A stretch of DNA of 64,000 bases, taken from assembly GCF_014645515.1 (NCBI RefSeq), contig NZ_BMLW01000013.1, positions 62,001 to 126,000 of the forward strand. Reading direction: 5' to 3'. Below the pieces are notes generated by a model. It did no database searches. It was given only the letters and a program-made list of their open reading frames with translations, and was not told the origin of the DNA. Below are positions 51,491 through 60,480 of the stretch, piece by piece. The DNA comes from Oceanobacillus neutriphilus. Its GTDB lineage: Bacteria; Bacillota; Bacilli; Bacillales; Amphibacillaceae. Numbering within the stretch: the first letter of the stretch is position 1; the number at the start of each line of letters is the position of its first letter. A program made the position numbers and the translations under genes.

Positions 51491-52260
51491 TGGCAGAACC
51501 AATCGTTACTTATCAAGATGTTCATAAATCCTTTGGCGATGTAGAAGTGCTGAAAGGAATTGATTTAGATATATACCCGGCTGAAAAAGTAGCGGTCATT
51601 GGCCCGAGCGGTTCCGGGAAAACAACCATTATCCGCCTGCTGATGACATTGGAGCAGCCAACAGCTGGTGATATTATTGTGGATGGCCGTAATCTGTGGA
51701 AAATGGAGAAGAACGGAAAATGGGTTCACGCAAACGAAAATCACCTGCGCTCTATTCGCGGAGATATTGGAATGGTATTTCAGCATTTTAATCTTTTTCC
51801 ACATATGACTATTCTGGAAAATTGTATGACAGCGCCGATTCATGTGAAAAACGAGGAAAAAAATGATGTGAAAAAACGCTCCATAGAAATGCTTGAACGT
51901 GTAGGGCTTGGAGATAAGCTGGATAACTATCCCAGCCAGCTCTCAGGAGGACAAAAGCAGCGTGTAGCTATGGCTCGTGCGCTTGTGATGCGTCCAAAAA
52001 TTATGCTGTTTGATGAAGTTACCTCTGCACTCGACCCCGAGCTTGTTGGAGAAGTATTAAATGTCATCCGTGATATTGCAGAAAACGATGATATGGCAAT
52101 GGTTCTTGTCACGCATGAAATGGATTTTGCCCTGGATATAGCAGATAAAGTACTCTTTTTAGATGAAGGGGTTATTGCAGAGCAGGGAACAGCAAGTGAG
52201 GTCATTGAGCATTCAGAGAACCCTCGCGTTCAATCGTTCCTGCAGCGTTTTAGAGGTTAA
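51490..52260 (+). CDS. Ectoine ABC transporter ATPase EhuA
   Basis: 256 residues. Walker A GPSGSGKTT, signature LSGGQKQR, Walker B IMLFDEVTSALDPE (Val in place of the usual Pro after Glu) and VTHEMDFALD are complete. The insertion LWKMEKNGKWVHANENHLR (about 76-94) is typical of EhuA compared with GlnQ proteins. It powers uptake of ectoine and hydroxyectoine. It ends the operon at a strong terminator. Confidence 0.93.
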   Translation: MAEPIVTYQDVHKSFGDVEVLKGIDLDIYPAEKVAVIGPSGSGKTTIIRLLMTLEQPTAGDIIVDGRNLWKMEKNGKWVHANENHLRSIRGDIGMVFQHFNLFPHMTILENCMTAPIHVKNEEKNDVKKRSIEMLERVGLGDKLDNYPSQLSGGQKQRVAMARALVMRPKIMLFDEVTSALDPELVGEVLNVIRDIAENDDMAMVLVTHEMDFALDIADKVLFLDEGVIAEQGTASEVIEHSENPRVQSFLQRFRG

Positions 52261-52297
52261 ATAAAGAGATCTATACTACTGAACACAGCTTATAAAA

Positions 52298-52338
52298 ACC
52301 AGCCAGAGCATATCATCAAAATATCTGGCTGGTCTTTT
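52298..52338 (+). terminator. Terminator of the ehu operon
   Basis: ACCAGCCAGA pairs with TCTGGCTGGT around an AT-rich loop, followed by CTTTT. Confidence 0.88.
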
Positions 52339-52385
52339 ATATGTGTATATAATCAATACAATAACTAATCTATCAAATCTCCTGT

Positions 52386-53021
52386 TTAAGAAGCCTCCAA
52401 TAACTCCGCCTGATTTTTCGCCTCATGTTTTCTAGCCAGGCGCACTAGCAAATACGCAAATGGTGTGTCCATCACTGCAACAATAAACTTCCATACATAT
52501 TGTGATACAATCATTCCCAGTAAAACTGATGTCGGGACAATCCCCCAAAACGCAATGGTGATAAATAATATCGTATCAATGAGCTGGCTGGTCATTGTTG
52601 ATAAACTATTACGCAGCCACAACTTTTTCCTGCCGTGACGATGCTTTAAGCCATGAAAAATCGTAACACCTAAGTTCTGACTGACAAAATATGAAACCAG
52701 ACTGGCTAAAATCACGCGGAAACTCCCATTAAAAATTTCTTCAAAAGCAGCCTGAGATTGAAAATCTGCTGCCGGCGGAAGCTGAATCGCAATATAAATA
52801 AATATCATAGCAATAATCTGTGTGAAAAATCCGGCTTGAATCGTTCTCCTCGCAGCCTTCTTTCCATAGACCTCACCAATAACATCCATCATTAAATACG
52901 TAATCACATAAACAATCGCCGCAGCCGGTAATACAAAGCTTCCCATTTGAAATAATTTGACCGACAAAACATTGGACAATAATAATAGTCCAACAAAGAC
53001 GGCATTTAAGTAAATATACAT
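52386..53021 (-). CDS. Queuosine precursor transporter (VUT/YhhQ family)
   Basis: 211 residues from the ATG at 53021 (AAGGGAACAGG upstream). Six membrane helices with the family segment LMMDVIGEVYGKKAARRTI (about 48-66), SQLIDTILFITIAFWG and SQYVWKFIVAVMDTPF. YhhQ-type proteins import preQ0/preQ1. It follows queF by 47 bp in the same transcript, so salvage and reduction of the precursor are switched together by the preQ1 riboswitch. B. subtilis YpdP belongs to this family. Confidence 0.92.
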   Translation of the reverse strand: MYIYLNAVFVGLLLLSNVLSVKLFQMGSFVLPAAAIVYVITYLMMDVIGEVYGKKAARRTIQAGFFTQIIAMIFIYIAIQLPPAADFQSQAAFEEIFNGSFRVILASLVSYFVSQNLGVTIFHGLKHRHGRKKLWLRNSLSTMTSQLIDTILFITIAFWGIVPTSVLLGMIVSQYVWKFIVAVMDTPFAYLLVRLARKHEAKNQAELLEAS

Positions 53022-53068
53022 TATCCTGTTCCCTTCTCTCCAAAGGTTCAAGGACCTAACGTTTCCCT

Positions 53069-53566
53069 CTAGCGATTATCTACGGTTTCCGGATACATAT
53101 CATGCTGCATTAGCCGGTCTTCTGCCATCTTTTCAAATTTCGTTCCTGTTTTTCCATAATTGCAATATGGATCAATGGATATTCCTCCGCGTGGTGTAAA
53201 TTTCCCTCTCACCTCAATATAACGGGGATTCATCAGTTCAATTAGATCATTCATAATGATATTGACACAGTCCTCATGGAAATCACCATGGTTCCGGAAA
53301 CTGAATAGATATAATTTAAGGGATTTACTCTCCACCATTTTAATATCTGGAATATAACTGATATAGATTGTCCCAAAATCCGGCTGATTTGTCATCGGAC
53401 AAAGTGTTGTAAATTCCGGACAGTTTAATTTCACAAAATAATCCCGATTCGGATGCTGATTATCAAACACCTCTAAAATCTCAGGTGTATAATCAAACGC
53501 ATATTTCGTATCTTTATTTCCCAGCAATTCAATTCCTTGCAGATCCTTTTCACTTCTTCCTGCCAT
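53069..53566 (-). CDS. NADPH-dependent 7-cyano-7-deazaguanine reductase QueF
   Basis: 165 residues from the ATG at 53566, after AGGAGGTG. The T-fold enzyme carries the nucleophilic Cys in [14 protein letters not shown] (about residue 56), the acid Asp in the same stretch, and the NADPH-binding motif [21 protein letters not shown]. It reduces preQ0 to preQ1 in queuosine synthesis. queCDE are not in the window. It is first in an operon with the transporter gene and is preceded by a preQ1 riboswitch. Confidence 0.96.
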   Translation of the reverse strand: MAGRSEKDLQGIELLGNKDTKYAFDYTPEILEVFDNQHPNRDYFVKLNCPEFTTLCPMTNQPDFGTIYISYIPDIKMVESKSLKLYLFSFRNHGDFHEDCVNIIMNDLIELMNPRYIEVRGKFTPRGGISIDPYCNYGKTGTKFEKMAEDRLMQHDMYPETVDNR

Positions 53567-53600
53567 GCTGCTCACCTCCTTTAGATGTTTTAAGATAAAC

Positions 53601-53685
53601 AAAAAAGCCATGCCCCCAAGGAGCACAGCATGATAATCGCAAGTTGTCCTTAGTTTTTTATAGAGGGTTTACGCTAAGAACCTCT
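53601..53685 (-). promoter_or_regulatory. preQ1-I riboswitch with terminator
   Basis: On the minus strand the aptamer (plus-strand 53647-53685) reads AGAGGTTCTTAGC...ACCCTC, then an A-rich tail AAAAAACTAAGGA, the preQ1 class I pattern. It is followed by a hairpin GCTGTGCTC/GGGCATGGC (53609-53629) and six T (53601-53606). When preQ1 binds, transcription of queF and the transporter should stop. Confidence 0.9.
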
Positions 53686-53804
53686 GCCTATTGGTTAAAA
53701 TTAACACTTCATATTATAAGAATGTAAACTCTGAATGTCAATCCTTCTTTTATATTATAAAATGCCTTATCTTACCTTTCATACCCGGATCGTGCTCCAC
53801 AGCT

Positions 53805-54728
53805 TTACTCCTCAGCATCCTCACCAATAATCCGCACTTCACGCTCTAACTGCACAGCAAATTTCTCTTTCACTGTCGCCTGCACAAATTGAATTAATGA
53901 AATATATTCGGATGCTGTTGCATTATTTTTATTGACAATAAAGCCGGCATGCTTTGTAGAAACCTGTGCTCCACCAATCTGATGTCCTTGAAGATTACTG
54001 TCCTGAATCAGTTTTCCTGCAAAAAAACCGGGCGGGCGTTTGAACACACTGCCACAGGATGGATATTCCAATGGCTGCTTGGACTCTCTCTTATATGTAA
54101 GATCATCCATGATTTCTTTAATTTCTTCCTTACTTCCGGCTTTTAGAGCAAAGGTTGCTTCTAAAACAATATAGCCGTTGTCCGGGATATTACTTGTACG
54201 ATAGCTGAGATCCAGCTGTTCTGCAGTTAATGTCAGCAGCTCTCCATCTTTCGTTACAACTACTGTGCTTTCCAGCGCATCTTTAATTTCTCCTCCGTAC
54301 GCACCTGCATTCATATACAGAGCTCCCCCGACAGAGCCTGGTATTCCACATGCAAATTCCAGCCCTGTAAGCTTTTCTTCCAAAGCAAAACGGGAGGCAT
54401 CAATAATTCTTGCACCACTTTGAGAGATAACCTTATCCCCTTCTCTCCAAATCGATGCCAGCTGTTGAAGGTTCATAACAATCCCGCGGATACCGCCATC
54501 CTTCACGATTAAATTAGATCCATTCCCAAGCATCGTAAATGGTACATTTTCCTGATTGGCAAAGCGGATAATTGCCTGAACTTCCTCATAAGATGATGGT
54601 GTGATATAAAAATCTGCTGCACCGCCCAATTTTGTATACGTATGTTCTCTTATCGGCTCATTGATTAATACATTTTCTTTATTTGTATGTTGAATTAATT
54701 GATCATAGAGATGATGGTATTTATTCAT
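53805..54728 (-). CDS. UDP-N-acetylenolpyruvoylglucosamine reductase MurB
   Basis: 307 residues. FAD-binding domain with YTKLGGAADF (about 30) and MLGNGSNLIVKDGGIRG (about 66-82), YMNAGAYGGEIKD (about 137) and the catalytic Ser in YPSCGSVFKRP (about 226); the C-terminal Glu is in LEREVRIIGE. It reduces the enolpyruvyl group to give UDP-MurNAc in wall synthesis. It starts at an ATG after AAAGGAATG. Its start is 51 bp downstream of the DUF915 hydrolase stop on the same strand. Confidence 0.96.
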   Translation of the reverse strand: MNKYHHLYDQLIQHTNKENVLINEPIREHTYTKLGGAADFYITPSSYEEVQAIIRFANQENVPFTMLGNGSNLIVKDGGIRGIVMNLQQLASIWREGDKVISQSGARIIDASRFALEEKLTGLEFACGIPGSVGGALYMNAGAYGGEIKDALESTVVVTKDGELLTLTAEQLDLSYRTSNIPDNGYIVLEATFALKAGSKEEIKEIMDDLTYKRESKQPLEYPSCGSVFKRPPGFFAGKLIQDSNLQGHQIGGAQVSTKHAGFIVNKNNATASEYISLIQFVQATVKEKFAVQLEREVRIIGEDAEE

Positions 54729-54779
54729 GCTATCATTCCTTTAATTTGATGAATCCTATACTATTGTAGTTGAATCCAA

Positions 54780-55586
54780 TTAATCTTGCCACAAAAAGCT
54801 ATAAATCAATTTATCAATTTGCTGGCTTTCATGCATAGCACTGTGTGTCAGCTGCGGATCATCAATAATTGTCTCTTTATAATTTTGTTCTGGTATTATA
54901 TTCCTTAGCGTTTTTACACTTTCCGGCACGGCAACAGTATCACCTGTACTGGCTATATTGTACACATTAACATCTGCCGGAAACATATTCTCCCGCAATA
55001 CATTTAGGGCGGGAGAGTCAGGTCTTAAATCATCTGCAGCTTCATCCTGATGTAATTCAAAATAAGCTTCATTATAAATACCATCAAACGGACTGCCGAT
55101 TGCAACAAGCTTATTTACTGTTGGATAACCATTTAGCGGATACTCCATCGTATACTTCACTGCCAAAATACCACCCATAGAATGGCCTACCAGATTAACC
55201 TCTTCCACACGATAGTTTTCCTTCAGGTCGAGAAGCACATTGGCAATCCATTCTGTACTGTCCTGAAAGCTTGCACGGTTGTCTTCCAGAACAATCTGTA
55301 CAAACGTCGGCGCGTATCTCCCTTTATTTAAATTATAATCAATTATATTACCGTCCTTTTGAACATAGTAAACAAAACCTTTATTTCCCCACTGGTACGT
55401 ATTTTCAAAGCGGTCAAGCATATATCCAAATGAATTTTCCGTTCCTTTGTAGCCATGTATAAAAACAGTCGGTGCTCCCGTATAATCTTCTGCCTGTGTT
55501 TGATTCTTCTGATAGAAATAAAAACCTGAAGCAATACCGGCCACAATTACTATACTCAAAACAAAACCTGCTATCTTCTTACTCAT
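54780..55586 (-). CDS. Secreted/anchored alpha/beta hydrolase (DUF915)
   Basis: 268 residues: an N-terminal anchor helix (about 5-25), then an alpha/beta-hydrolase domain. The oxyanion region is FIHGYKGTENSFG (about 42-54), the nucleophile is in GHSMGG (about 136), and the C-terminal catalytic His may be in LTHSAMHES. DUF915 proteins are cell-surface hydrolases of unknown substrate. GAGGGAACG precedes the ATG. Confidence 0.88.
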   Translation of the reverse strand: MSKKIAGFVLSIVIVAGIASGFYFYQKNQTQAEDYTGAPTVFIHGYKGTENSFGYMLDRFENTYQWGNKGFVYYVQKDGNIIDYNLNKGRYAPTFVQIVLEDNRASFQDSTEWIANVLLDLKENYRVEEVNLVGHSMGGILAVKYTMEYPLNGYPTVNKLVAIGSPFDGIYNEAYFELHQDEAADDLRPDSPALNVLRENMFPADVNVYNIASTGDTVAVPESVKTLRNIIPEQNYKETIIDDPQLTHSAMHESQQIDKLIYSFLWQD

Positions 55587-55799
55587 GTATTTCGTTCCCT
55601 CGATTTCTTTTGTAAATCTATGTTTGCATCATTGTCAAAAATACATAGCTATTATAACATCCCTATCTTGTTAAGACATCTTTTCAGATGAAGAAAAATT
55701 GGCAAGTCAAGCCAAAAAGTGCAGGGCTGTCCTAACTGAAAAAGTGACCGGCATTACGGGCCCATCAAAAATATACACTATTATTTTGGAGTGCAAAAA

Positions 55800-55844
55800 A
55801 AAGCAAATAGAATCTGCTTTTATAAACAGCATTCTATTTGCTTT
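55800..55844 (-). terminator. Terminator of the ZinT lipoprotein gene
   Basis: AAGCAAATAGAAT pairs perfectly with ATTCTATTTGCTT, with CTG/CAG inside. On the minus strand the hairpin runs into a series of T. Confidence 0.9.
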
Positions 55845-55850
55845 CACTCA

Positions 55851-56897
55851 TTAATGAGCAATCAGTTCATGAACAATCTCATCCGTATCTAAATCAGATG
55901 GATAATATGTCGGCCAATGATCCATTTCCTCTAATAAGTCGGCATTGTCATCTCCCATATACAAATGGAAGTGCCATGATTCACCAGGAGCGATTCCATG
56001 GTCGCTGAATTGGATATATGCTGGCAGGTTTTCATCCGCATCTCCTTCTAATTCAAAAATATAACGGACACCGCGGTTTCCAGCTTCATATTCAAGAATT
56101 TCATAACTGTCATAGGCATACGTTCCTGTGTGCTCTTCGCCATTTTGGTAAAACGTAATTTCATCCCCTTCAATAACAATACGCTCTACATCTGTTTCAT
56201 AGCCAGTGGTATAATAATCTTTATATTCATCTGCTGTCATATCGTCACTTTCTTCTGCTTTATGCTCAAATACTTCATCTAAAGAACCATCTTCTAAATA
56301 TGGATAGATGGATTGCCAATCACCTTCCCAATCAGCCAATGGACGATCTTCTACCTGCTCGTCTTCAAAATATCCTTCATAGATTTGCTGGCTCTCCTCA
56401 TCATCTCCATGATGGTGATGATGTCCATGCTCATGGTCATCGATTGTAATTTCTGTCACAGGAGATTTGGCAACAGGCTCATGATCGCCATCATAAAGAA
56501 CGGCAAGAACCTCCTGCCCGTCTACTTCTGCATCACCAATATAAGAGTCCTCATATTGATCTTCTGCCACAACCCATTCCTCTTCAGAAGAATCACGTAT
56601 GTACCAATGCCAATGATCAAAGTCCTCTTCTGTTACTGCTTCTAATTTAAAAACATCACCTGTATGGTAATGGTCGGATAAACCTTCAATTTGTATATTT
56701 TCTGGTACATCATCAAAGGAAACAGCTTCGTCCCCATGATCGTGATCATGCTCTTCTTCATGATTCCCTTCTGCCTCTTCCTGGCTATCTGTTCCTTCCT
56801 CCTGACTGTCTGCTTCGTCATTTCCCGATTGACAGCCGGCTATAAATAGAAAACTAAATAAGGCTAAAATAATTCCTAATTGCCAAAACCTCTTCAT
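55851..56897 (-). CDS. Zinc-binding ZinT-domain lipoprotein
   Basis: 348 residues. Lipoprotein signal with FLFIAGCQS (lipid Cys near 22), an acidic His-rich segment HEEEHDHDHGDE (about 47-58), a second His cluster DHEHGHHHHHG in the middle, and a C-terminal ZinT domain (about 170-348) with LADWEGDWQSIYPYL at its start and ESWHFHLYMG near its end. ZinT proteins hold zinc outside the membrane and hand it to ABC importers. Unlike AdcA, no ZnuA-type domain is fused and no transporter genes are adjacent. Two Zur-like boxes lie just upstream, so it should be made under zinc shortage. Confidence 0.92.
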   Translation of the reverse strand: MKRFWQLGIILALFSFLFIAGCQSGNDEADSQEEGTDSQEEAEGNHEEEHDHDHGDEAVSFDDVPENIQIEGLSDHYHTGDVFKLEAVTEEDFDHWHWYIRDSSEEEWVVAEDQYEDSYIGDAEVDGQEVLAVLYDGDHEPVAKSPVTEITIDDHEHGHHHHHGDDEESQQIYEGYFEDEQVEDRPLADWEGDWQSIYPYLEDGSLDEVFEHKAEESDDMTADEYKDYYTTGYETDVERIVIEGDEITFYQNGEEHTGTYAYDSYEILEYEAGNRGVRYIFELEGDADENLPAYIQFSDHGIAPGESWHFHLYMGDDNADLLEEMDHWPTYYPSDLDTDEIVHELIAH

Positions 56898-57337
56898 ATA
56901 GACACTCCTTTCATTATACGTAATGATTACGTTTCGTAACGATTACGATTTAAATTATACATAGGTGCCTATTAATGGTCAAGAGATTTTTTCCCTATTT
57001 AAAAATCTCATTCTGTTTCTAATTGATTTACAAGCTTTATTAGATACTGAGGAGGGTCTATTTTTTACCCTGTTAAATGAAATACTAGAAAGAACATTGA
57101 AATCATGTTTTGTCTCTAAAAGCGTAATATTGTCATATTGTATATTATGGAATGAACAAATAAATTGGCATTATGCTCTGCTTCTAATAAGGGGGAGAAA
57201 AGCTGAGGACTCTTATGAATCCTCCATTTTCTAAAATCCAACAAAAAGTTGTACACATAAGTTAATAGCTGGCAACTGGTATAATTCCCCAAAAAAACAA
57301 ACCATTTGCTTTGATATCAGCTAAATTAAATACAATT
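56898..57337. other. Spacer between zinT and the DHA2 exporter
   Basis: 440 bp. Only the Zur-like boxes at its left end are clear. A 90-codon plus-strand frame at 56965-57234 lacks a ribosome site and family likeness, so it is not called. The rest shows nothing. Confidence 0.55.
56915..56951. promoter_or_regulatory. Two tandem Zur-like boxes
   Basis: ATACGTAATGATTACGTTT (56915-56933) and TTTCGTAACGATTACGATTT (56932-56951) both have the CGTAAT-N-ATTACG form of Bacillus Zur boxes, as far as I recall the consensus. They overlap the probable promoter of zinT. Confidence 0.82.
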
Positions 57338-58753
57338 TCAAGTATATTTGTTTATCTGTTTCTTTTTCACAAATAAAGAGAAAAACAACCCAATTAATGC
57401 AAAAGTCATAATAAAAACAAATGTATATTTTGTTCCTGCAGCTAATAATTCTTCAGACGTCGATTCAGGGAATTTATCAACAAACAAATTTTGACCACTA
57501 ACCATTAGTGTAATGGCGATAACAGTGCCTATTGAACCAGCTATTTGCTGTAAGGTATTCATCACAGCTGAACCATCTGCATAAAGGTTTCTTGGGAGTT
57601 GATTTAACCCATTTGTTTGGGCAGGCATAATAATCATCGATATCCCTAAGAACAATATCATGTATGCTGTAACTACTTGCCAAATGGGGGTAGTAGCTGT
57701 AATAGTTAAAACAAAAGATAGATTCGCTACAAACACTAGAAAGAAACCTAATATTAAAAATTTCTTCGCACCAAATTTATCAAACAATGAACCGACAATT
57801 GGTGACATAAGTGCATTTAAAACATTACCTGGCAGTAACATTAATCCAGCCATTGCTGCACTAAAAAGTAAAGCGCCCTTTAAATACATTGGTAATAGAA
57901 TTCCAGTAGATAGAATGACAAGCATTCCTAGAAATAATAAGACAGTTCCTAATGTGAACATTGGATATTTAAAAACGCTTAAATTCATCATTGGTTCAGT
58001 CATTTTGAATTGACGCCATACAAATATTACAAGTGCCAATATACCTGTTAATAGTGGTAATAACACAAGCAATGAAGAAAGTGATTTTTCAGCCATTGTA
58101 CTAAGTGCGTAAATAAATAGACCAAAACCAATAGTCGATAAGAAAATAGATATGAAATCAATTTTTGGTTTTGTAATGTCTGATACATTTTCAATTTTTG
58201 ATACTCCAAAAATCAAAAGTAATAAATAAAAAACGAAGCTAATCCAAAAAATATAGCTCCAATGGAGTGCTGTCACAATAAAACCAGAAAGTGTCGGACC
58301 AATTGCTGGAGCTGTTGTAATAACAAGTCCCATCATTCCCATAACAATTCCCCGGCGGTGCATTGGGAAAATTAATAAGATAACATTCATCATAAGTGGT
58401 AATATTATCCCCGTTCCCATAGCTTGAATAACTCGTCCCATTAATAACATTTGAAAATTTGTTGAGATTCCAGCAAAAATTGTACCTATAATTGAAAGGA
58501 TCAATCCTGCAATAACTAATTTTCTTGTTGAAAACCACTTTATTAGGAGTGCAGATATCGGTACTAAAACCCCTAATGTTAATAAATACCCTGTTGTTAA
58601 CCATTGTACTGTTGCGGGAGAAATTGAAAATTCGTCCATAATATTTGAAAGTGCCATATTTAACGCTGTCTCACTAAATAACCCTACAAATGCGCCAGCA
58701 ATTAACACAAACGCCATCGTTTTAGGTTTTTTTACTTGAATATGATTTTCCAT
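57338..58753 (-). CDS. DHA2-family MFS multidrug exporter
   Basis: 471 residues, 14 expected membrane helices, EmrB/QacA/LmrB type. Motif C-like GLVITTAPAIGPTLSGFI (about 140-157), motif A-type GSLFDKFGAKK, and MGRVIQAMGTGIILPL are seen. It should expel drugs or lipophilic compounds using the proton gradient. GAAAGGAATT precedes the ATG. It lies 90 bp downstream of the NAD(P)H-binding gene and may share its redox-linked regulation by the Rrf2 protein. Confidence 0.92.
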   Translation of the reverse strand: MENHIQVKKPKTMAFVLIAGAFVGLFSETALNMALSNIMDEFSISPATVQWLTTGYLLTLGVLVPISALLIKWFSTRKLVIAGLILSIIGTIFAGISTNFQMLLMGRVIQAMGTGIILPLMMNVILLIFPMHRRGIVMGMMGLVITTAPAIGPTLSGFIVTALHWSYIFWISFVFYLLLLIFGVSKIENVSDITKPKIDFISIFLSTIGFGLFIYALSTMAEKSLSSLLVLLPLLTGILALVIFVWRQFKMTEPMMNLSVFKYPMFTLGTVLLFLGMLVILSTGILLPMYLKGALLFSAAMAGLMLLPGNVLNALMSPIVGSLFDKFGAKKFLILGFFLVFVANLSFVLTITATTPIWQVVTAYMILFLGISMIIMPAQTNGLNQLPRNLYADGSAVMNTLQQIAGSIGTVIAITLMVSGQNLFVDKFPESTSEELLAAGTKYTFVFIMTFALIGLFFSLFVKKKQINKYT

Positions 58754-58794
58754 AAAAAAATTCCTTTCATAAAGAAACCAGTCTGAATAATAAA

Positions 58795-58818
58795 GTTCGA
58801 TTAGAACTCTAATCGAAC
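58795..58818. promoter_or_regulatory. Perfect inverted repeat between ywnB and the exporter
   Basis: GTTCGATTAG pairs perfectly with CTAATCGAAC around AACT. No long T run follows on either strand, so it may be an operator or a weak attenuator. Confidence 0.5.
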
Positions 58819-58843
58819 CTTACTTTGAGACTGTAATCCTTAA

Positions 58844-59482
58844 CTATTCGTTTTCACCGACAACAGTAAAACGCTCATTTATATGCTGTGGATTTTCAAT
58901 TTCATCTAAAATTGCAATTGCGTAATCAGCGTAACTGATATAGCTTTCCCCTTTTGAATTGAAAAGAAGTTGATCTTTTCCTACTTTATAAGCGCCTGTT
59001 CTTTTTCCTTCTGCGTCGAATACAAGAGCAGGGCTAATAAATGTCCAATTAATACCGGTGGTTTCCTGTAACTCTTGTAAGTTTCGTATTTGTCCTCTCG
59101 ATGTTGGTTTACCGAATTCTGGAATACTAAGTGTATCAACTACCTTTGTAGTTTTACTATCATCAACATAAAGACCACCGGCACCACCGACAATAATGGC
59201 CCTTGTATCCGTTCCCTTTAGTGCCTCAATTAAAGCGTGTCCGGCATCTACATGTATTTGTTCTTCTCCAAGCGGAGCACCAAAAGCATTTACGACTACA
59301 TCCAACTGCTTCATATCATCTTGTTTAAGGTCTAATATATTTTTTTCAATTACTGCAACATTCGTATCTTTAAGTTTTGATTTATTCCTTACTATCGCTG
59401 TTACTTGATGTCCTCTATTAACTGCTTCCTTCAAAATCAGATTACCTGCTCTTCCGCTTGCACCAATAACTCCAATTTTCAT
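58844..59482 (-). CDS. NAD(P)-binding oxidoreductase (YwnB-like)
   Basis: 212 residues from the ATG at 59482, after AAGGAGGAT. The Rossmann motif GVIGASGRAGNLI opens the protein (about 4-16); VVGGAGGLYVDD and NWTFISPALVFD are typical of the NAD(P)H-binding, NmrA-like family. These proteins are reductases or redox sensors. It is divergent from an Rrf2 regulator, the same pair as B. subtilis ywnA/ywnB. The intervening 200 bp hold two probable operators. Confidence 0.9.
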   Translation of the reverse strand: MKIGVIGASGRAGNLILKEAVNRGHQVTAIVRNKSKLKDTNVAVIEKNILDLKQDDMKQLDVVVNAFGAPLGEEQIHVDAGHALIEALKGTDTRAIIVGGAGGLYVDDSKTTKVVDTLSIPEFGKPTSRGQIRNLQELQETTGINWTFISPALVFDAEGKRTGAYKVGKDQLLFNSKGESYISYADYAIAILDEIENPQHINERFTVVGENE

Positions 59483-59529
59483 AACAAAATCCTCCTTGTA
59501 ATAAAATATCACTTGTAACAATATCAGTT

Positions 59530-59554
59530 ACTTGTAATTATTATAGTTACAAGT
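59530..59554. promoter_or_regulatory. Rrf2 operator candidate 1
   Basis: ACTTGTAA (59530-59537) pairs perfectly with TTACAAGT (59547-59554). A further ACTTGTAAC half site lies at 59511-59519. The site is just upstream of ywnB. Confidence 0.6.
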
Positions 59555-59614
59555 AGAATGAATGTCAATTAAAGTAGAAAATTTTACTTTGGTTATTCTT
59601 TTAAGTTATAATAA

Positions 59615-59636
59615 ACTTGTAACCAGTTAAGTTACA
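59615..59636. promoter_or_regulatory. Rrf2 operator candidate 2
   Basis: TGTAAC (59618-59623) pairs with GTTACA (59631-59636), and the left half extends to ACTTGTAAC as in candidate 1. The site is about 50 bp upstream of the ywnA-like gene, so the regulator may control itself. Confidence 0.55.
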
Positions 59637-59685
59637 TGGCGAAATAATAATTCATTTTTATAAAAAAATAAAGAGGTGAGTGAAT

Positions 59686-60132
59686 ATGCCAATCAGCAGT
59701 AGATTTGCTGTTGGGATTCATATATTAACACTAATTGAAGTAGAAAAAGATAAAGTAATCTCCTCTGAATCTTTAGCAAAGAGTGTTAATACAAACCCAG
59801 CTGTTATCAGAAAGATTATGGGAATGCTAAAAAAAGCAGGATTAATAAATATACAGCCAGGTATTGCCGGGGCACAGCTTGCAAAAGATTTCTCTAAAAT
59901 TACATTACTTGATGTTTATAAAGCAGTTAACGTTGTCAAAGATAAAGAGCTTTTTGCTGTTCATGAAAACCCAAACCCTGATTGTATTGTTGGCAAGAAC
60001 ATCCAACACTCTATTGAACAATACTTTTTCAGTGCCCAAACAGCTTTGGAGAAGGTTCTAGAAGATGTGACCATTGAAGATGTAGTAAAGGATATTACTG
60101 AAAAAAGAGAAGGTCAATGGTTAAATGAATGA
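59686..60132 (+). CDS. Rrf2-family regulator (YwnA-like)
   Basis: 148 residues from the ATG at 59686, which follows GAGGTGAG. N-terminal winged helix with VISSESLAKSVNTNPAVIRKIMGMLKKAGLI (in parts, about 24-56). Only one cysteine is present (PNPDCIVG), so an iron-sulfur cluster with three cysteines, as in IscR or NsrR, is unlikely; a thiol switch or small ligand is possible. It probably represses the divergent ywnB-like gene and perhaps the exporter. Confidence 0.9.
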   Translation: MPISSRFAVGIHILTLIEVEKDKVISSESLAKSVNTNPAVIRKIMGMLKKAGLINIQPGIAGAQLAKDFSKITLLDVYKAVNVVKDKELFAVHENPNPDCIVGKNIQHSIEQYFFSAQTALEKVLEDVTIEDVVKDITEKREGQWLNE

Positions 60133-60181
60133 CTAATGTAACCAGAAAAACTTCGATTCGTTTTAAAATTAAAAACTAAGA

Positions 60182-60440
60182 GGTCGGGACAAAAGTTAGT
60201 GTTTAATTCCAAAACGGAACAATGCACAAACGTAGCGCAGGAAATATACGTAGACTCCTGTGGGAGGAAGGCATCGATGGGACATCACAGTGCATCAGCA
60301 CAAGGAGGCTCACCTGGTACTGCGATGACTTGTACCACCAAGACCGTAGCTGCCCTCGGAAAGCGAAGTATATTTCCGAAGCGGAAACTCGCTCAATCTA
60401 TGTTTGGAATTTGCCAAGTTAAAATACTTCTGTCCCTGCC
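60182..60440 (+). repeat. Dispersed nested-hairpin repeat, copy 2, with inverted ends
   Basis: The ends GGTCGGGACAAAAG (60182-60195) and CTTCTGTCCCTGCC (60427-60440) are imperfect inverted repeats. Inside, GGAAATATAC (60240-60249) pairs with GTATATTTCC (60368-60377) and TGGTAC (60315-60320) with GTACCA (60332-60337). The single strands GACTCCTGTGGGA and CCTCGGAAAGC match the copy at 49.8 kb. No protein-coding sense. Confidence 0.7.
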
Positions 60441-60480
60441 ACTTTTTAATGTATAAAGATTAAGAAACACCTTAAAGCAA

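Noticed and set aside
56965-57234. 90-codon plus-strand frame after the Zur boxes
   Set aside because: It has no ribosome site, no recognisable family and an irregular composition; the region reads as ordinary AT-rich spacer.
60199-60456. Plus-strand 85-codon frame inside the repeat at 60.2 kb
   Set aside because: It lies wholly in a repeat with conserved hairpins, has no ribosome site, and its product is Cys/Gly/Ser-rich without family likeness.
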